Shown here one piece after another: positions 40,740-50,668 of a DNA stretch of 64,000 nucleotides. Every line of letters starts with the position of its first letter. The stretch's first letter is position 1. The notes below the pieces were generated by a model that had not been told where the DNA came from, searched no databases, and saw only the letters and a list, made by a program, of their open reading frames with translations. The position numbers and the translations under genes were made by a program. The stretch comes from Macrothele yani (lineage: Eukaryota; Arthropoda; Arachnida; Araneae; Macrothelidae), in NCBI GenBank assembly GCA_039090855.1, contig CM077013.1, forward strand, positions 134,375,240 through 134,439,239, in the 5' to 3' direction.

Positions 40740-41346
40740 AATTTACAGCTATAAAAACAAGACAGTATAACTAGAGAAAAAAGCATGGAACAAAACTCTC
40801 GGCAAGAAAAATTTCGACAAGAACACATCATCATACTACGCAACATTTTCGTTCACTATTTGAAACAAGAAAGATGACACCAAATTATTGGGTGTAATGT
40901 TCAAGTCTTTTGATGCATTTCTAACAAGAAACAAAATATTCCAAAGCAGATTCCTAGAAAATCTAAATTTTAACGAAAAAAAGACAGTACACCAACAGAA
41001 AAACTGCGCATAATTTAAAATACGCAGTGTCAGTTGTGAGCGGATACTTATTCGTAGTAAATGAAACCGGTTACTATAAAAAAAAAAAATCTTATTTTTG
41101 CAGTTGATAAAACGTCCACAAATAGAAATAGCTCTTTTACTTCCACTAGGGGTTGAAAAGTGTTTTTTTACGAAAATTAAACTGTCCACAAAAGGTTTCT
41201 CATAGCGGAAGATACCATAGGCAAAACAGATTTTCAAATCAAACAATTAGAACAACGTGATGTAACTTTGAGCTAGAAACCTATGTCTCTGACCACTGGA
41301 ACTTTGAGCCTTCATTTCTAATGGCGCAAAAGTGAGGTATATCGTT
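40740..41346. other. Unassigned AT-rich stretch
   Basis: A minus-strand frame at 40836-41246 (136 residues) is Phe/Leu-rich with no known motif and lies in AT-rich DNA. Nothing else is seen. Confidence 0.3.
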
Positions 41347-42001
41347 TTTTACGCTTTCCAACCGTAGGTTGAAGAAGTGTACATGCTCCAGCTTTGTCCG
41401 TCTGTCTATCCGCACGATAACTCGCGTAAAAATTATTCGATTTCGATTAAATTTTAATATGTGGTAGGGGAGAACCTGGGGACGAACCCTATTGAAAATG
41501 GGCGAAATGGGGTCAAAGGTCAGGACATAGGAGCGGGATCCATTCCATTGCCCTTATGAGTCATAACTTACGTAACAAGTTAGTAATATCATGCAATGCA
41601 TCGATTATGATACGCTTTCCAACATGCCAGAAACCATTACTCAAGTTATGAGGATAATGGCTGTGGAATAAATCTCGGTCCTGTGCCCTGACCTTTGACC
41701 CCATTTCGATTATATTCAACAGAATCGGTTCAGTACATCTCCGGAACAACATGATGAAGTTTTGCCGCAATCGAAGCATTTTTACGTAAGTTATGACGCA
41801 TAAAGGCTATGGAATGGATCCCCTCCTATGCCTGACCTTTGACTCCATTTCATCCATTTTCAAAAGGTTTCTTCCCCAGGTGGTTTCTTATCACATACTA
41901 AACTTTCATCAAAATCGAACCATTTTTACACGAATTATCGTACGTACAGAAGGACAAAGCTGGAGCATATACGCTTCTTCAACCTACGGTTGGAAAGCGT
42001 A
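41347..42001. mobile_element. Element bounded by ~55-bp inverted repeats, containing 149-bp-family units
   Basis: TTTTACGCTTTCCAACCGTA ... ATGCTCCAGCTTTGTCCGT (about 41347-41402) is repeated inverted at 41944-42001. The units inside switch direction near 41570: plus-oriented before it, minus-oriented after. This arrangement fits a fold-back or TIR element built from the same units as 14117-15130. No transposase is encoded. Confidence 0.75.
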
Positions 42002-42480
42002 AAAAATGCTTCGATTGCGACAAAACTTTATCCTGTTGTTCCGGGAGTATACTGAACCAAATCTGTTGAATATCATCGAAGTGGAGTCAAAGGTAAGGGC
42101 ACGGGAGCAAGATTTATTCCACAGTTATTATCCTCATAACCTGACTAAAAATGCTTCTATTGCGACAAAACTTTAGTATGTTGTTCCGAAGTCATACTGA
42201 AACCAATTCGGTTTTAACATCATCGAAATGGCGTCAAAAGTCAGGGAACACGCGCGAGATTTATTCCACAGCCATTATCCTCATAACTTGACTAAAAATG
42301 CTTCTACTGCGACAAAACTTTAGTATGTTGTTCCGGAGGTACACTGAACCAATTCTGTTTAATATCATCGAAATGGGGTCAACGGTCAGTGTACAGGAGC
42401 GAGATTTATTCCACAGCCATTATCCTCATAACTTGAGTAATGATTTCTGGCATGTTTGGGAAAGCGTATCATAATCAATG
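42002..42480 (+). repeat. Further units of the 149-bp family
   Basis: Three plus-oriented units continue after the inverted terminus, with AAAATGCTTCTATTGCGACA-type starts, CATCGAAATGG and CACAGCCATTATCCTCATAA. The last unit ends with TTTCTGGCATGTTTGGGAAAGCG, like the end of the array at 15080. Confidence 0.85.
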
Positions 42481-42983
42481 ATTTTACTAACTTGTTTGCG
42501 AATGTAACTTGAATGCGTGGATTGATTCCTATAATCGACCCTGGGCGTATGTAGCCATTTCTGGCGGTTGATACTTTATGGGTAGAATTACTTGAAACTT
42601 GATGAGGAAGGTAACGACGCCAAACCATTTCATCGTAATCCCCATTCCCCAGAATATTCGTCAAATGAATACGCAGTTCGTGGTGATAAACCTCCCATGT
42701 CCTTGTGTGGGCATGGCACCTGTAGAAGAACAAAGAAATTCCTAACAATATTTTCTTATCATATTATAATCATGTAAGCGAGCATTTTTTTTTTTTACCT
42801 GCTATTTTTAAAAGCAGAATTCATGCCAAAATCGTTATGGCCTCTTCTCACTCTGCCGTGAAAACAACTTCACGGATTACGGAAGAACGGCGAATAGGGT
42901 AAGTGCGGATTTTAAATTTTAATCTCGTTCCAAAATAAAAATCGAGAGGAAAAGAAATGTTGACTTCATTTTTTTTTTCTTGT

Positions 42984-43022
<39 letters not shown>

Positions 43023-43796
43023 TTTTTGTACTACACGTAAATAAATTACTCCTAAGAGGTGGGGAAACATGCACGCCCATTTTTTTTTTTTTTTTTTTTT
43101 TGATGCCGTTCCCCCGCACTACTACTATTAACAAACAATGCGATGAAAGCTGAAACAAAAAACACCAGAATTTCTTTTTTTTTTTATCGGCGAAAAAAGT
43201 TCTTCGAATGCTAATGAGATTTTTCATTGAACTAAAAGTACCTCATTTTCAGAACGCACTCTTTCTCGCTTTAATGGTGACTTTCGGTAAGAGAAATTGT
43301 TTCTGTCGAGATTTAGTGAGAAATGCAGAAGACAACTTAAAAACTCGTTGGAAGCCATTGTTGCAATTACTTCGCTTTTAGATAACTAAGGACCAAATCC
43401 ACCCATGTTATTTTATCCGAAGTGTTTAAGAGTATCAATAGAATTTAAGTTTGATTATAATCCAGTTTCTGAAGAACGCCTTCGTTCATTACCTTTACAA
43501 GATTTCTTTTAAGTGGATATTTCTTTATTTTTCCAAGAAAACACAGCAACACCTTAGAAAACCGATATCACCATTCAAAACAAAGCACGCACAAACATCA
43601 GTAATGAACGCACACTCTTGTTCGCGATCCAATGGTATCTAAAGAACACACATTCTCCCTCCTTACATAACAGCCAATCACTTATTTTTTATTTCTTTCC
43701 ACTGAAACAATTGAAAAAAGTCCAATATTGCGAAAGCTTTTAGAAACTTTAACAAATACACGGCTCGAACATAGAAAATTCTACACCAGGAAGTAT
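42481..43796. other. Mostly unassigned; weak exon candidate 42490-42724 (minus); (TTTA)n
   Basis: On the minus strand a polypyrimidine tract ending CTTCTACAG precedes an open stretch reading HTRTWEVYHHELRIHLTN ... GYIRPGSI. It belongs to no family I know. (TTTA)n lies at 42981-43027, with T runs at 42786, 43080 and 43170. From 43220 to 43796 nothing is recognised. Confidence 0.3.
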
Positions 43797-44382
43797 AGGT
43801 TAATTCAAAATGATTCATCTAATTTCAAATTACTGTATTTTCTAAGTTTACAAATACAGAGTGAGTAATGACACATCAATGAAAAGAAAAATTGTCCGAG
43901 TTTTGTTTCTCATCTTACTCTGCGTGACTTCCCTTAGTTACACTAGCGTTGTTGAGACGACAGTCTATTTCCTCCCATACTCGCTTTAGCATGTCTGCTG
44001 TCACTGATCTAATACAGTAACAATGTGTTTTTTGAGCTCATCCACGGTTGTAGACAACGATAGCATGTGATTACAAAGTATCCTTAACATACCCCCAAAA
44101 GAAGAAGTTGCACGGGGTAAGTTCTGGTGGGCTAGGTGGCCAGCTGTACAGCACCAAGTCATGGAGTCCACTGCGACAAATCCAAAGGCAAGGGAGCACT
44201 TCGTTGAAGAAACGGTGAACGGCACAATGCCAATAAAGCAGCCCCACAGTGACAGTAGAGCCCTCTCATAGTGACCTACGAAAACTCGGAAGCTTCCTCT
44301 TTCATATGCCCAGGGCATACACGTTTGATACGTACGGAATTATGCTCATTTGAAAATAGATAAATCATTTTGAATTACCCTG
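43797..44382 (-). mobile_element. Internally deleted mariner-superfamily (DUF4817-type) element
   Basis: The right end, reverse complement CAGGGTAATTCAAAATGATT (44382, followed by TA), pairs with GGTTAATTCAAAATGATTCA at 43797. Only the C-terminal transposase is left on the minus strand: WPPSPPELTPCNFFFWGYVKDTL (third catalytic Asp replaced by Asn in 'PCN') and LKRVWEEIDCRL. The element is 0.59 kb, so most of the gene is deleted. Confidence 0.75.
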
Positions 44383-44504
44383 TATTTGTCAGAGTGCCAC
44401 GTAAATAAGAGCTCATGTGCAGTAGCGTAGCGTGAATTTTAGCCCCCACGCCCGCAAAATATCTTTAAGGCCGCTATGTGAAAAATGAAAAGACGCATTC
44501 TAAA

Positions 44505-44790
44505 ATGTTTCCGCTCGCTACTGCTTACTACATGACTCTGTCACAAGCGTACCAATTCTTTTAGCACTGACACCCACTCCAAAGAAACTGAAGTGTCCGC
44601 TCGCTACTGCATACTAGATGGCTGCGTGTCCCAGGCGTATGAATTTTTTTAGCACTGACACCCATTCCAATGAAACTGAAGTGTCCGCTCGCTACTGCAT
44701 ACTAGATGACTGTGTCCCAGGTGAATGAATCTTTTTAACACTGACACCCATTCCAAAGAAACTTAAGTGTCTGCTCGCTACTGCCTACTA
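44505..44790. repeat. Tandem repeat, ~87-bp units, split by a Tc1
   Basis: CCGCTCGCTACTGC occurs at 44511, 44597 and 44685, and CTGCTCGCTACTGC at 44771, spaced 86-88 bp. TTAGCACTGACACCCA is in each unit. The array is interrupted at TA (44789) by the Tc1 at 44791-46181. A further partial unit, GATGGCTGTGTCCCAGGCGT, continues from 46187. Confidence 0.9.
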
Positions 44791-46181
44791 CACTGCTGGC
44801 CACCCAAAATGCAACACCAAGAAGGACACGAGATAGCAAAGCCAGATTTACTGTACACATAACAATAGATACAAAGATGAAACGATTGAGCTTACAGGCC
44901 CGTGCGACTTGAGGAACACGCAGACATCAATAGTTTGCGTGGCCCCCATGGCTGGCAATAACGGCCGCTACACGCCGCGGTATCAAACGAAAGAGGCTTT
45001 GGATGTGGGCTTGGGGTATGTCGGTCCAGGCTGCTTCCACACGTTGCCACAGTTCATCAGGCGTAGCAGCGGGTGGTGCTTGCGGGCCACTCGGTTGCCG
45101 ATCAGCAACCAGACGTGTTCGATGGGCGACATATCGAGAGAACAGGCGAGCCACGGCAGCACTGACGAATTGTTGCACGATGCGTGCCACTTGCGGGCAC
45201 GCATTGTCCTGTTGAAACGTGGCCTCTGGCAGGTCCTGCAGGCAAAGGAGGACTACAGGCTCCAAAACGTCGGAGATGTAGCGGTGGCTGTTGAGTGAAC
45301 CGACGATGCGTACCATAGGGGTGCGGGTGTCATATCCAATTGCGCCCCAAACCATAACGCCAGGCGACGGACCGGTCTGGCGATGCATAATGTAGGCGTC
45401 ATACAGTCTCTCGCCGCGGTGCCACCACACGCGGATCCGACCATCGTGGTGTTGCAGGCAGAAGCTGGATTCGTCGGAGAAAAAAATGTCGTGCTATTCC
45501 GTAGTCTAGGTGCGGCGTTCAACCGCCCACTGCCGTCGCACTCGCCGGTGGTGCAACGTCAATGGTAATCGGAGCAATGGGTGCCGTGCGACAAGTTCCC
45601 GCTCCTGCAGACGACGTTGAACGGTACGTGCTGACACAGGTTGTTGCGCGACATACCCTAATTCCTGCACTAACGTTCGTGATGTGGCGGTGCGAGCCGT
45701 CAATGCCCGCCGCACAACATGTCGCTCCGCTCGTTCGGTGGTGTGCCGCGGCTGCGGCAATCGCTCACGTCGGTCCGTCCATCCCTACTGCACCCACCGA
45801 ATCCATATTCGCCTCACTTTGGCTGGATGTCGTACCACACATGCGCCGATGTCTCGGTACGATAAACCGCTGTCGCGATAATCCACTATTCGTCCTGTGT
45901 CGAACTCCGAAACGTGCTGAAATGACTGCCGTATTCTGCGACGAGGCATCAGGAAGCTTCCCACGCACAGGTCCAGCAGCACAACACACTTCCTCTGCTT
46001 ACATCCCGCCTTTTGTGCACCCTTTTTATAGTGCTTCTCGGTGGCGTGCCGGGCGCACATGATTTGCATATGCCCTGCAATGCTAATCGTTTGCATGTCC
46101 TCTCGCGGGCGACGCATGCTGCGAATTTCAGGCCAATCGGATGCTTCCTTCTTGGTGTTGCATTATGGGTGACCAGCAGTG
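44791..46181 (-). mobile_element. Tc1-like transposon 4
   Basis: Inverted ends CACTGCTGGCCACCCAAAAT (44791) and the complement of CACTGCTGGTCACCCATAAT (46181) are flanked by TA. The length is about 1.39 kb. It is GC-rich compared with its surroundings, inserted in the 87-bp array, and minus-oriented. Confidence 0.93.
44920..45980 (-). pseudogene. Tc1-like transposase (copy 4)
   Basis: The start near 45974 reads MPRRRIRQSFQHVSEFDTGR and RDSGLSYRDIGACVVRHPAKV (helix-turn-helix) to a stop. A frame at 45760-45506 has RHTTERAERHVVRRALTART and ARTVQRRLQERELVARHPL. Then FSDESSFCLQHHDGRIRVWW follows (first catalytic Asp). The frame 45430-44927 carries GVMVWGAIGYDTRTPMVRI, ATFQQDNACPQVARIVQQF (second Asp) and a C-terminus RRVAAVIASHGGHANY. 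The third site (MSPIEHVW) is present but one frame off near 45125. Only small indels separate it from a full enzyme. Confidence 0.88.
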
Positions 46182-46427
46182 TAGAAGATGGCTGTGTCCC
46201 AGGCGTATAAATCTTGAACACACGTGTTTTTTGGTCTTTGCTTTCTACATTTTGGCTGCACTGGCAAACAAGGATAACTGGTCCAACTTCGCAACCTTCC
46301 GCCAGCGTCGCATATCCCCTTCCTCTTTTTTCTCTTCGTACACATGGTTCTATTGGCGACACAAGTATCTCTGTGTAACGCCTCTGCTTGGCCATAGTAG
46401 TGATTAATTACAGTTTCATGACACAAG

Positions 46428-47098
46428 CAGGGACGGAAACGGGTCAATGGTCAACGGGTCGACAGTTTCTAGCGGGGCAAACGGGTCTGATCAAGATGTT
46501 CCTGGACCGATTTCGACCCGGTTTTATTTGTTTAATTTCTGAAAAAACAAAAACATTTTTTTCTTCAAAGAAAAATGTGCACTGTGGAATTTTGTGCCCG
46601 ATACTGGTGCCCGCGGACTGATAAACGATTTGCCACGCGATATGAAAGAAGAGTGTCCTTCAGAAGGAAAAGTGTCCCTTTCTTCTCAACAGCAATGATG
46701 AAAACAACATCCACATTCTGGAAACTTTCAACTCATCAGAAACTTGTGAAAATTGGTGTCGCTGTGAAACATATTCTGAAGTTAGATATGTTGTCATGAA
46801 AACAGCAAAAACTGAAATTAAACATACAACAAGTGGCTTAATTCAAAAATTTTGACTGTAGAGCCATCAAAATTAGGTGGAACAGCCTTAAAATTACTGC
46901 TGAAGGACTTTTTGACTCTCACAGGTGTGTTAGAAAACATGTGTAGAACAGTTAGGTTATGTCTTGCAAGGGAAGAAAGACAGTTTCAATACTTCCTGTA
47001 AGTAACTGAGTTAAATTCTACGTTCCTTCAGTACATTTGTTTGATTTCCATATAACTTAAAGATACTCAATGCGGAGATACTTTTTGAACAATCTATA
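46428..47098 (+). mobile_element. Chimeric unit: hAT-like terminus joined to a mariner-superfamily 3' end (copy 2)
   Basis: It begins CAGGGACGGAAACGGGTCAA and ends TACTTTTTGAACAATCTATA, and is collinear with 4541-3892. Shared landmarks are GAATTTTGTGCCCGATACTGG, CATTCTGGAAACTTTCAACT, AACATGTGTAGAACAGTTAG and a transposase-like ending VFENMC...RQFQ. Upstream sequence differs from copy 1 exactly at the CAGGG end, which suggests the hAT-like terminus is a real mobile boundary. A 74-codon frame (46575-46799) has Cys/His-spaced residues (CTVEFCARYWCP), possibly a degenerate zinc finger. Confidence 0.65.
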
Positions 47099-47100
47099 TA

Positions 47101-48331
47101 CACTATATTGACAGAAGTCAACGGACACCTCTTCAAAAGCAAATGAACGGATACGCTGCGTTGTTAAGATGCGCGGTACAGCTGCAAATCCTGCAGCTGA
47201 CCGCGATCATATCGCTCTGTGAGGTTGAGTGAAAATGTCGCGGCGGGAGAGAACTGACTTTGAGAAAGGAAATATTGCTGGGTGTTATATTAGTGGGTTA
47301 TCCATACGAGAAACCGAGAGGAGTTTAAACATACCCAAATCAACTGTTTTTGCATGTACTGGATAAGTGGAAGACACATGGCGTGCCTGAAACAGCAAAA
47401 CACACCCGCAGACCAACGAATATCAGTGGCAGAGGACGTCGAAACCTCAGGAGAGTCGTTACAGCTAATCGATGAAGTACTGCACAAGACCTAACTGTAC
47501 AGGTGAGTAAAAATGCTGGAACACCGATATGTACACGTACCATTCGCGGAGAACTTCATTCCATGGGTTACCGTGGTCGTGCGGCTGCTCATAAGCCTTT
47601 CATCTCAACTCGGAATGCCAGTCGTCGTTTAGCATGGTGTAAAGAACATTTATCGTGGACCGTAGATCAATGGAAACGGGCCCCATGGACTGATGAATCC
47701 AGATACACGATCCATCAGTCTGATGGCCGTGTGTGGGGTGTGGGTATGGCGGCAGCCGGGGGAACGCTATTTACCAAAGTGTACTGTTCCTACGGTCAAG
47801 CTTGGAGCTGGCAGTGTACTCGTGTGGGGGTGTTTTTCGTGGTATGGTCCCGGCCCATTGGTTATCGTGGACAAACCTGTTAACCAGCACGCCTACCTCT
47901 ATATTTTGGACAATTATGCCCTACCAACTCTGTGGCAATACTATGGAACAGATCCTTGTTGGCACCAGCAGGATAATGCATCGAGCCATAAAGCAAGGAC
48001 TGTTACGGCGTGGTTTGCCGATAACTCCGTATCGTGTGTGGACTAGCCAGCACAGAGCCCTGATCTTAATCCCATAGAGCACCTATGCCGCATAAGAAGT
48101 TAGGAACCAAGGCCTACTACTAAGCAACAGTTAGCGACAGCATTATGTACTGAATGGAAGCGCATACCTATCGCTGTGTTTTAAAAACTTGTCGAAAGCA
48201 TGTCTCGAAGGGTCAGTGCATGCATTAAGGCCAAAGGTGGACCGACACCGTACTAATGGTATTAATGTATGTCAATAAATGCTATGTTGTGTTTCTCTTC
48301 CAGGTGTCAGGTGACTTTTGTCAATATAGTG
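47101..48331 (+). mobile_element. Tc1-like transposon 2
   Basis: It is the plus-strand sibling of 23117-24334, with ends CACTATATTGACAGAAGTC and the complement at 48331, TA on both sides, 1.23 kb. It abuts the chimeric unit's terminus, sharing its TATATA. Sequence identity with copy 1 is high by eye. Confidence 0.93.
47235..48260 (+). pseudogene. Tc1-like transposase (copy 2)
   Basis: The start at 47235 gives MSRRERTDFEKGNIAGCYIS and GLSIRETERSLN-like helix-turn-helix text. A frameshift follows near 47345. TICTRTIRGELHSMGYRGRAAAHKP and then [29 protein letters not shown] (first catalytic Asp), GSVLVWGCF and [19 protein letters not shown] (second Asp) occur in two overlapping frames. The third region reads PIEHLCRIRS, with the Glu kept and the usual Trp replaced. 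Several one-base shifts and a stop at VD-stop break it. Confidence 0.87.
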
Positions 48332-48333
48332 TA

Positions 48334-48499
48334 CATGTATGCATAAACATAGTAAATTCATTGTATTATAATATTTAAATAAATATAATAAATTAAAAAA
48401 TGAAATTTATTTATTTTATTAATTTGAGATTGTATTGATTAATTTTATGGATGTTTTATTAATTTATTTTTTTTATTAATTTATTGTACTTATTTAATT
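48334..48499. repeat. AT-rich low-complexity (ATTTATTAATTT-like)
   Basis: A run of TTTATT/AATTT words between the Tc1 end and the maT-like fragment; no coding content. Confidence 0.8.
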
Positions 48500-49065
48500 T
48501 AAGCTCATGAGAAAGCTCCAAGGATCATAAAGTGCCATCATCCTGCTTCTATCATGGTTTGGTGGGGAGTCTCCTACGAGGGTACCACGGAGCTCCATTT
48601 CTGTGAGAAACAAGTGAAAATATCCCCCAAAGTCTACCAGAACAGGGGTTTGAAGCCAGTGGTCAAAACTGTGAGTCGCACCCTCTTCCAAAACCGACAT
48701 TGGAGCTTTCAGCAAGATTCCACACCTGCATACAAGGCCAAGTCAACCCAGGAGTGGCTTTAGGCGAATTTGCTTGACTTCATTTCTATAGCTGATTGGC
48801 CTACAAGCAGCCCATTGGACTACAAGTTGTGGGCCACACTGGAGGACATGGCCTGCGGTATTGACCAAGACACTCCAGTATTGACAGTCTGAAACGCTCC
48901 GGACAAGACACCCCAGTATTTACAGTCTGGAACGCTCTTTGGTGAGGGCGTTAGCAGCTTTCCCTGTGGAGACCCTGCGTAAACCTATTGATGAGTGGCC
49001 ACAGAGACAGAAGGACCGTGTGAAAGCAAAAGGATGCCATTTTGAAAAGCGATTGATGTCATTCA
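48500..49065 (+). pseudogene. maT-like (DD37D-type) transposase, C-terminal half
   Basis: In one main frame (48554-48763) the plus strand reads VWWGVSYEGTTELHFCEKQV, VYQNRGLKPVV and HWSFQQDSTPAYKAKSTQEWL (second catalytic Asp). After a stop it continues LLDFISIADWPTSSPLDYKLW (third Asp in PLDYKLW) and later VETLRKPIDEWPQRQ. These are typical of the maT/Bmmar-like transposases. The N-terminal half and first Asp are missing. No TIRs were identified, so the element is truncated at both ends or decayed. Confidence 0.8.
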
Positions 49066-49177
49066 TTAACAACTGTACTACTTACGTCACATCACAGGTA
49101 TATTAAAATATCTTCAAATTTCTTTTGTTATTTCATTGAATACCTTGTAACAGTATTTATGGTAAGACTCGGTAATA

Positions 49178-50666
49178 CACTGGTGTGCAAAAATTAAGGA
49201 CGAAGAGCAGAAATTAGCATAACAGCGGAACGAGCAAGCAGAACGGACCGAAAGACCACTCAGGAGATATACTAGGATCCGGTACGGTAGGGCATGCGCA
49301 TATATTCAGCATGACGTAGTGGGGGGTGTCGGAAGGGTATAAAGCACACGGGCGGTGTACGCTCAACAATTCGGTGAAAGCTATTGCACTGTGTACATCG
49401 GTGATGACTTTACCCGAGGTCGCGTCATTGGGAAGTTGGAAGAAGGTCGAAGTGTGACTAGTGTGGCCGAGGAGTTTGGGATCGCTCACAGCATCGTTTC
49501 ACGAGCTTGGTGAGCATTTCAAACAACAGGAACAGCTGTCTGAGAGTTTAGCAGTGGTCGTCCATGAGCAATCACGGCTGCGGACGACCGGTATACTGTC
49601 CTACACGCAAGAAGAGACAGACGGCAGACAGCGGGAGAAATCGCAAGGCACATGCAACAGACAACTGGACTTCCGTTATCGTGTTTTACCGTTGCCAGGA
49701 GGCTGCACAAAGGTGGTCTATTTGCACGACGACCAGTACGGTGTGTGCCATTAACGCCTGCTCATCGGAGACGGCGGTTTCTGTGGTGCCAGGAACACAA
49801 GAACTGGACACATCAGCAATGGGGTCGAGTTCTATTTACGGATGAGAGCCGATTTAGTCTGACGAGCGATTCTGGACGTATACACATCTGGAGAGAGCAG
49901 AGGACACGCAATCACACCTGCAACATCATCGAAATGGACCGGTTTGGATTGGAGGCGGCGGAGTTCTTGTTTGGGACGGTATCATGCTTGGTAGCCGTAC
50001 TGACCTCCACATCTTCCAAGGAGGTTCAGTCACTGGTGTCCGCTATTGTACCGAGGTTCTCCTGCCTCACGTGCGTCTGTTTAGCGGTGCTGTGGATCCC
50101 GAGTTCCTCTTCATGGACGACAACGCTACACCTCATCGTACAGTGGCTGTCGCAGAGCTGTTGGAGAGTGAAGATATTCAACGCATGAATTAGCCCGCAA
50201 GGTCCCCGGACCTAAATCCAATCGAACACGTGTGGGACCTTCTCGGGAGGCGCTTGGCAGCACGTCACCAGCCGCCAGCAACGATTCCGCAGCTGCGATT
50301 GGCGCTACAAGAGGAATGGGCAGCGATGCCTCCACAGCTCCTTGACAACCTCGTCCTCAGCATGAACAGACGTTGTAAATCCTGCAACGCAGTCAGAAGT
50401 GATCATATCCCCTACTAAAGACTGGATTTTTCTTGGCAGCGGCCTGTCACATGGACGTTTCTGTCTTCTGTCCAATTGTGCTCGAAGCTACCTTTTCAAT
50501 AAAGTGCCTTTGTATCCTTTGGATTCCTTGTTTGGGCGGATTTGCTCACTTGTCCCATATTCGTACATCTTGGGGATCTTATGGTATGATTTGAGTCGAT
50601 GTGGAGCACTTCTGCACGACGTTACATTCGAAAAACCGTCTCGTCCTTAATTTTTGCACGCCAGTG
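49178..50666 (+). mobile_element. Tc1-like transposon 5 (best preserved)
   Basis: Inverted ends CACTGGTGTGCAAAAATTAA (49178) and TTAATTTTTGCACGCCAGTG (50666) match at nearly all positions and are flanked by TA. The subterminal GGACGA / TCGTCC also match. The length is 1.49 kb. Confidence 0.94.
49400..50418 (+). pseudogene. Tc1-like transposase (copy 5), few lesions
   Basis: DFTRGRVIGKLEEGRSVTSV and EEFGIAHSIVSRAW form the first helix-turn-helix, followed by a stop (W-stop) near 49512. Next come TAGEIARHMQQTTGLPLS, FTVARRLHKGGLFARRPV, GRVLFTDESRFSLTSDSGRI (first catalytic Asp) and WREQ. A frameshift near 49945 leads to VLVWDGIMLGSRTDLHIF, FLFMDDNATPHRTVAVAEL (second Asp) and a stop at RMN-stop. 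ARSPDLNPIEHVWDLLGRRL (third acidic residue) and NRRCKSCNAVRSDHIPY-stop then follow. All three catalytic residues are intact. The lesions visible are about two stops and one or two frameshifts. Confidence 0.9.
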
Positions 50667-50668
50667 TA

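Noticed and set aside
40836..41246. 136-residue Phe/Leu-rich membrane-like protein
   Set aside because: AT-rich DNA yields such frames by chance; no start context, no conserved motif.
45003..46062. Plus-strand ORFs of up to 166 codons
   Set aside because: They are shadows of the GC-rich Tc1 transposase on the opposite strand.
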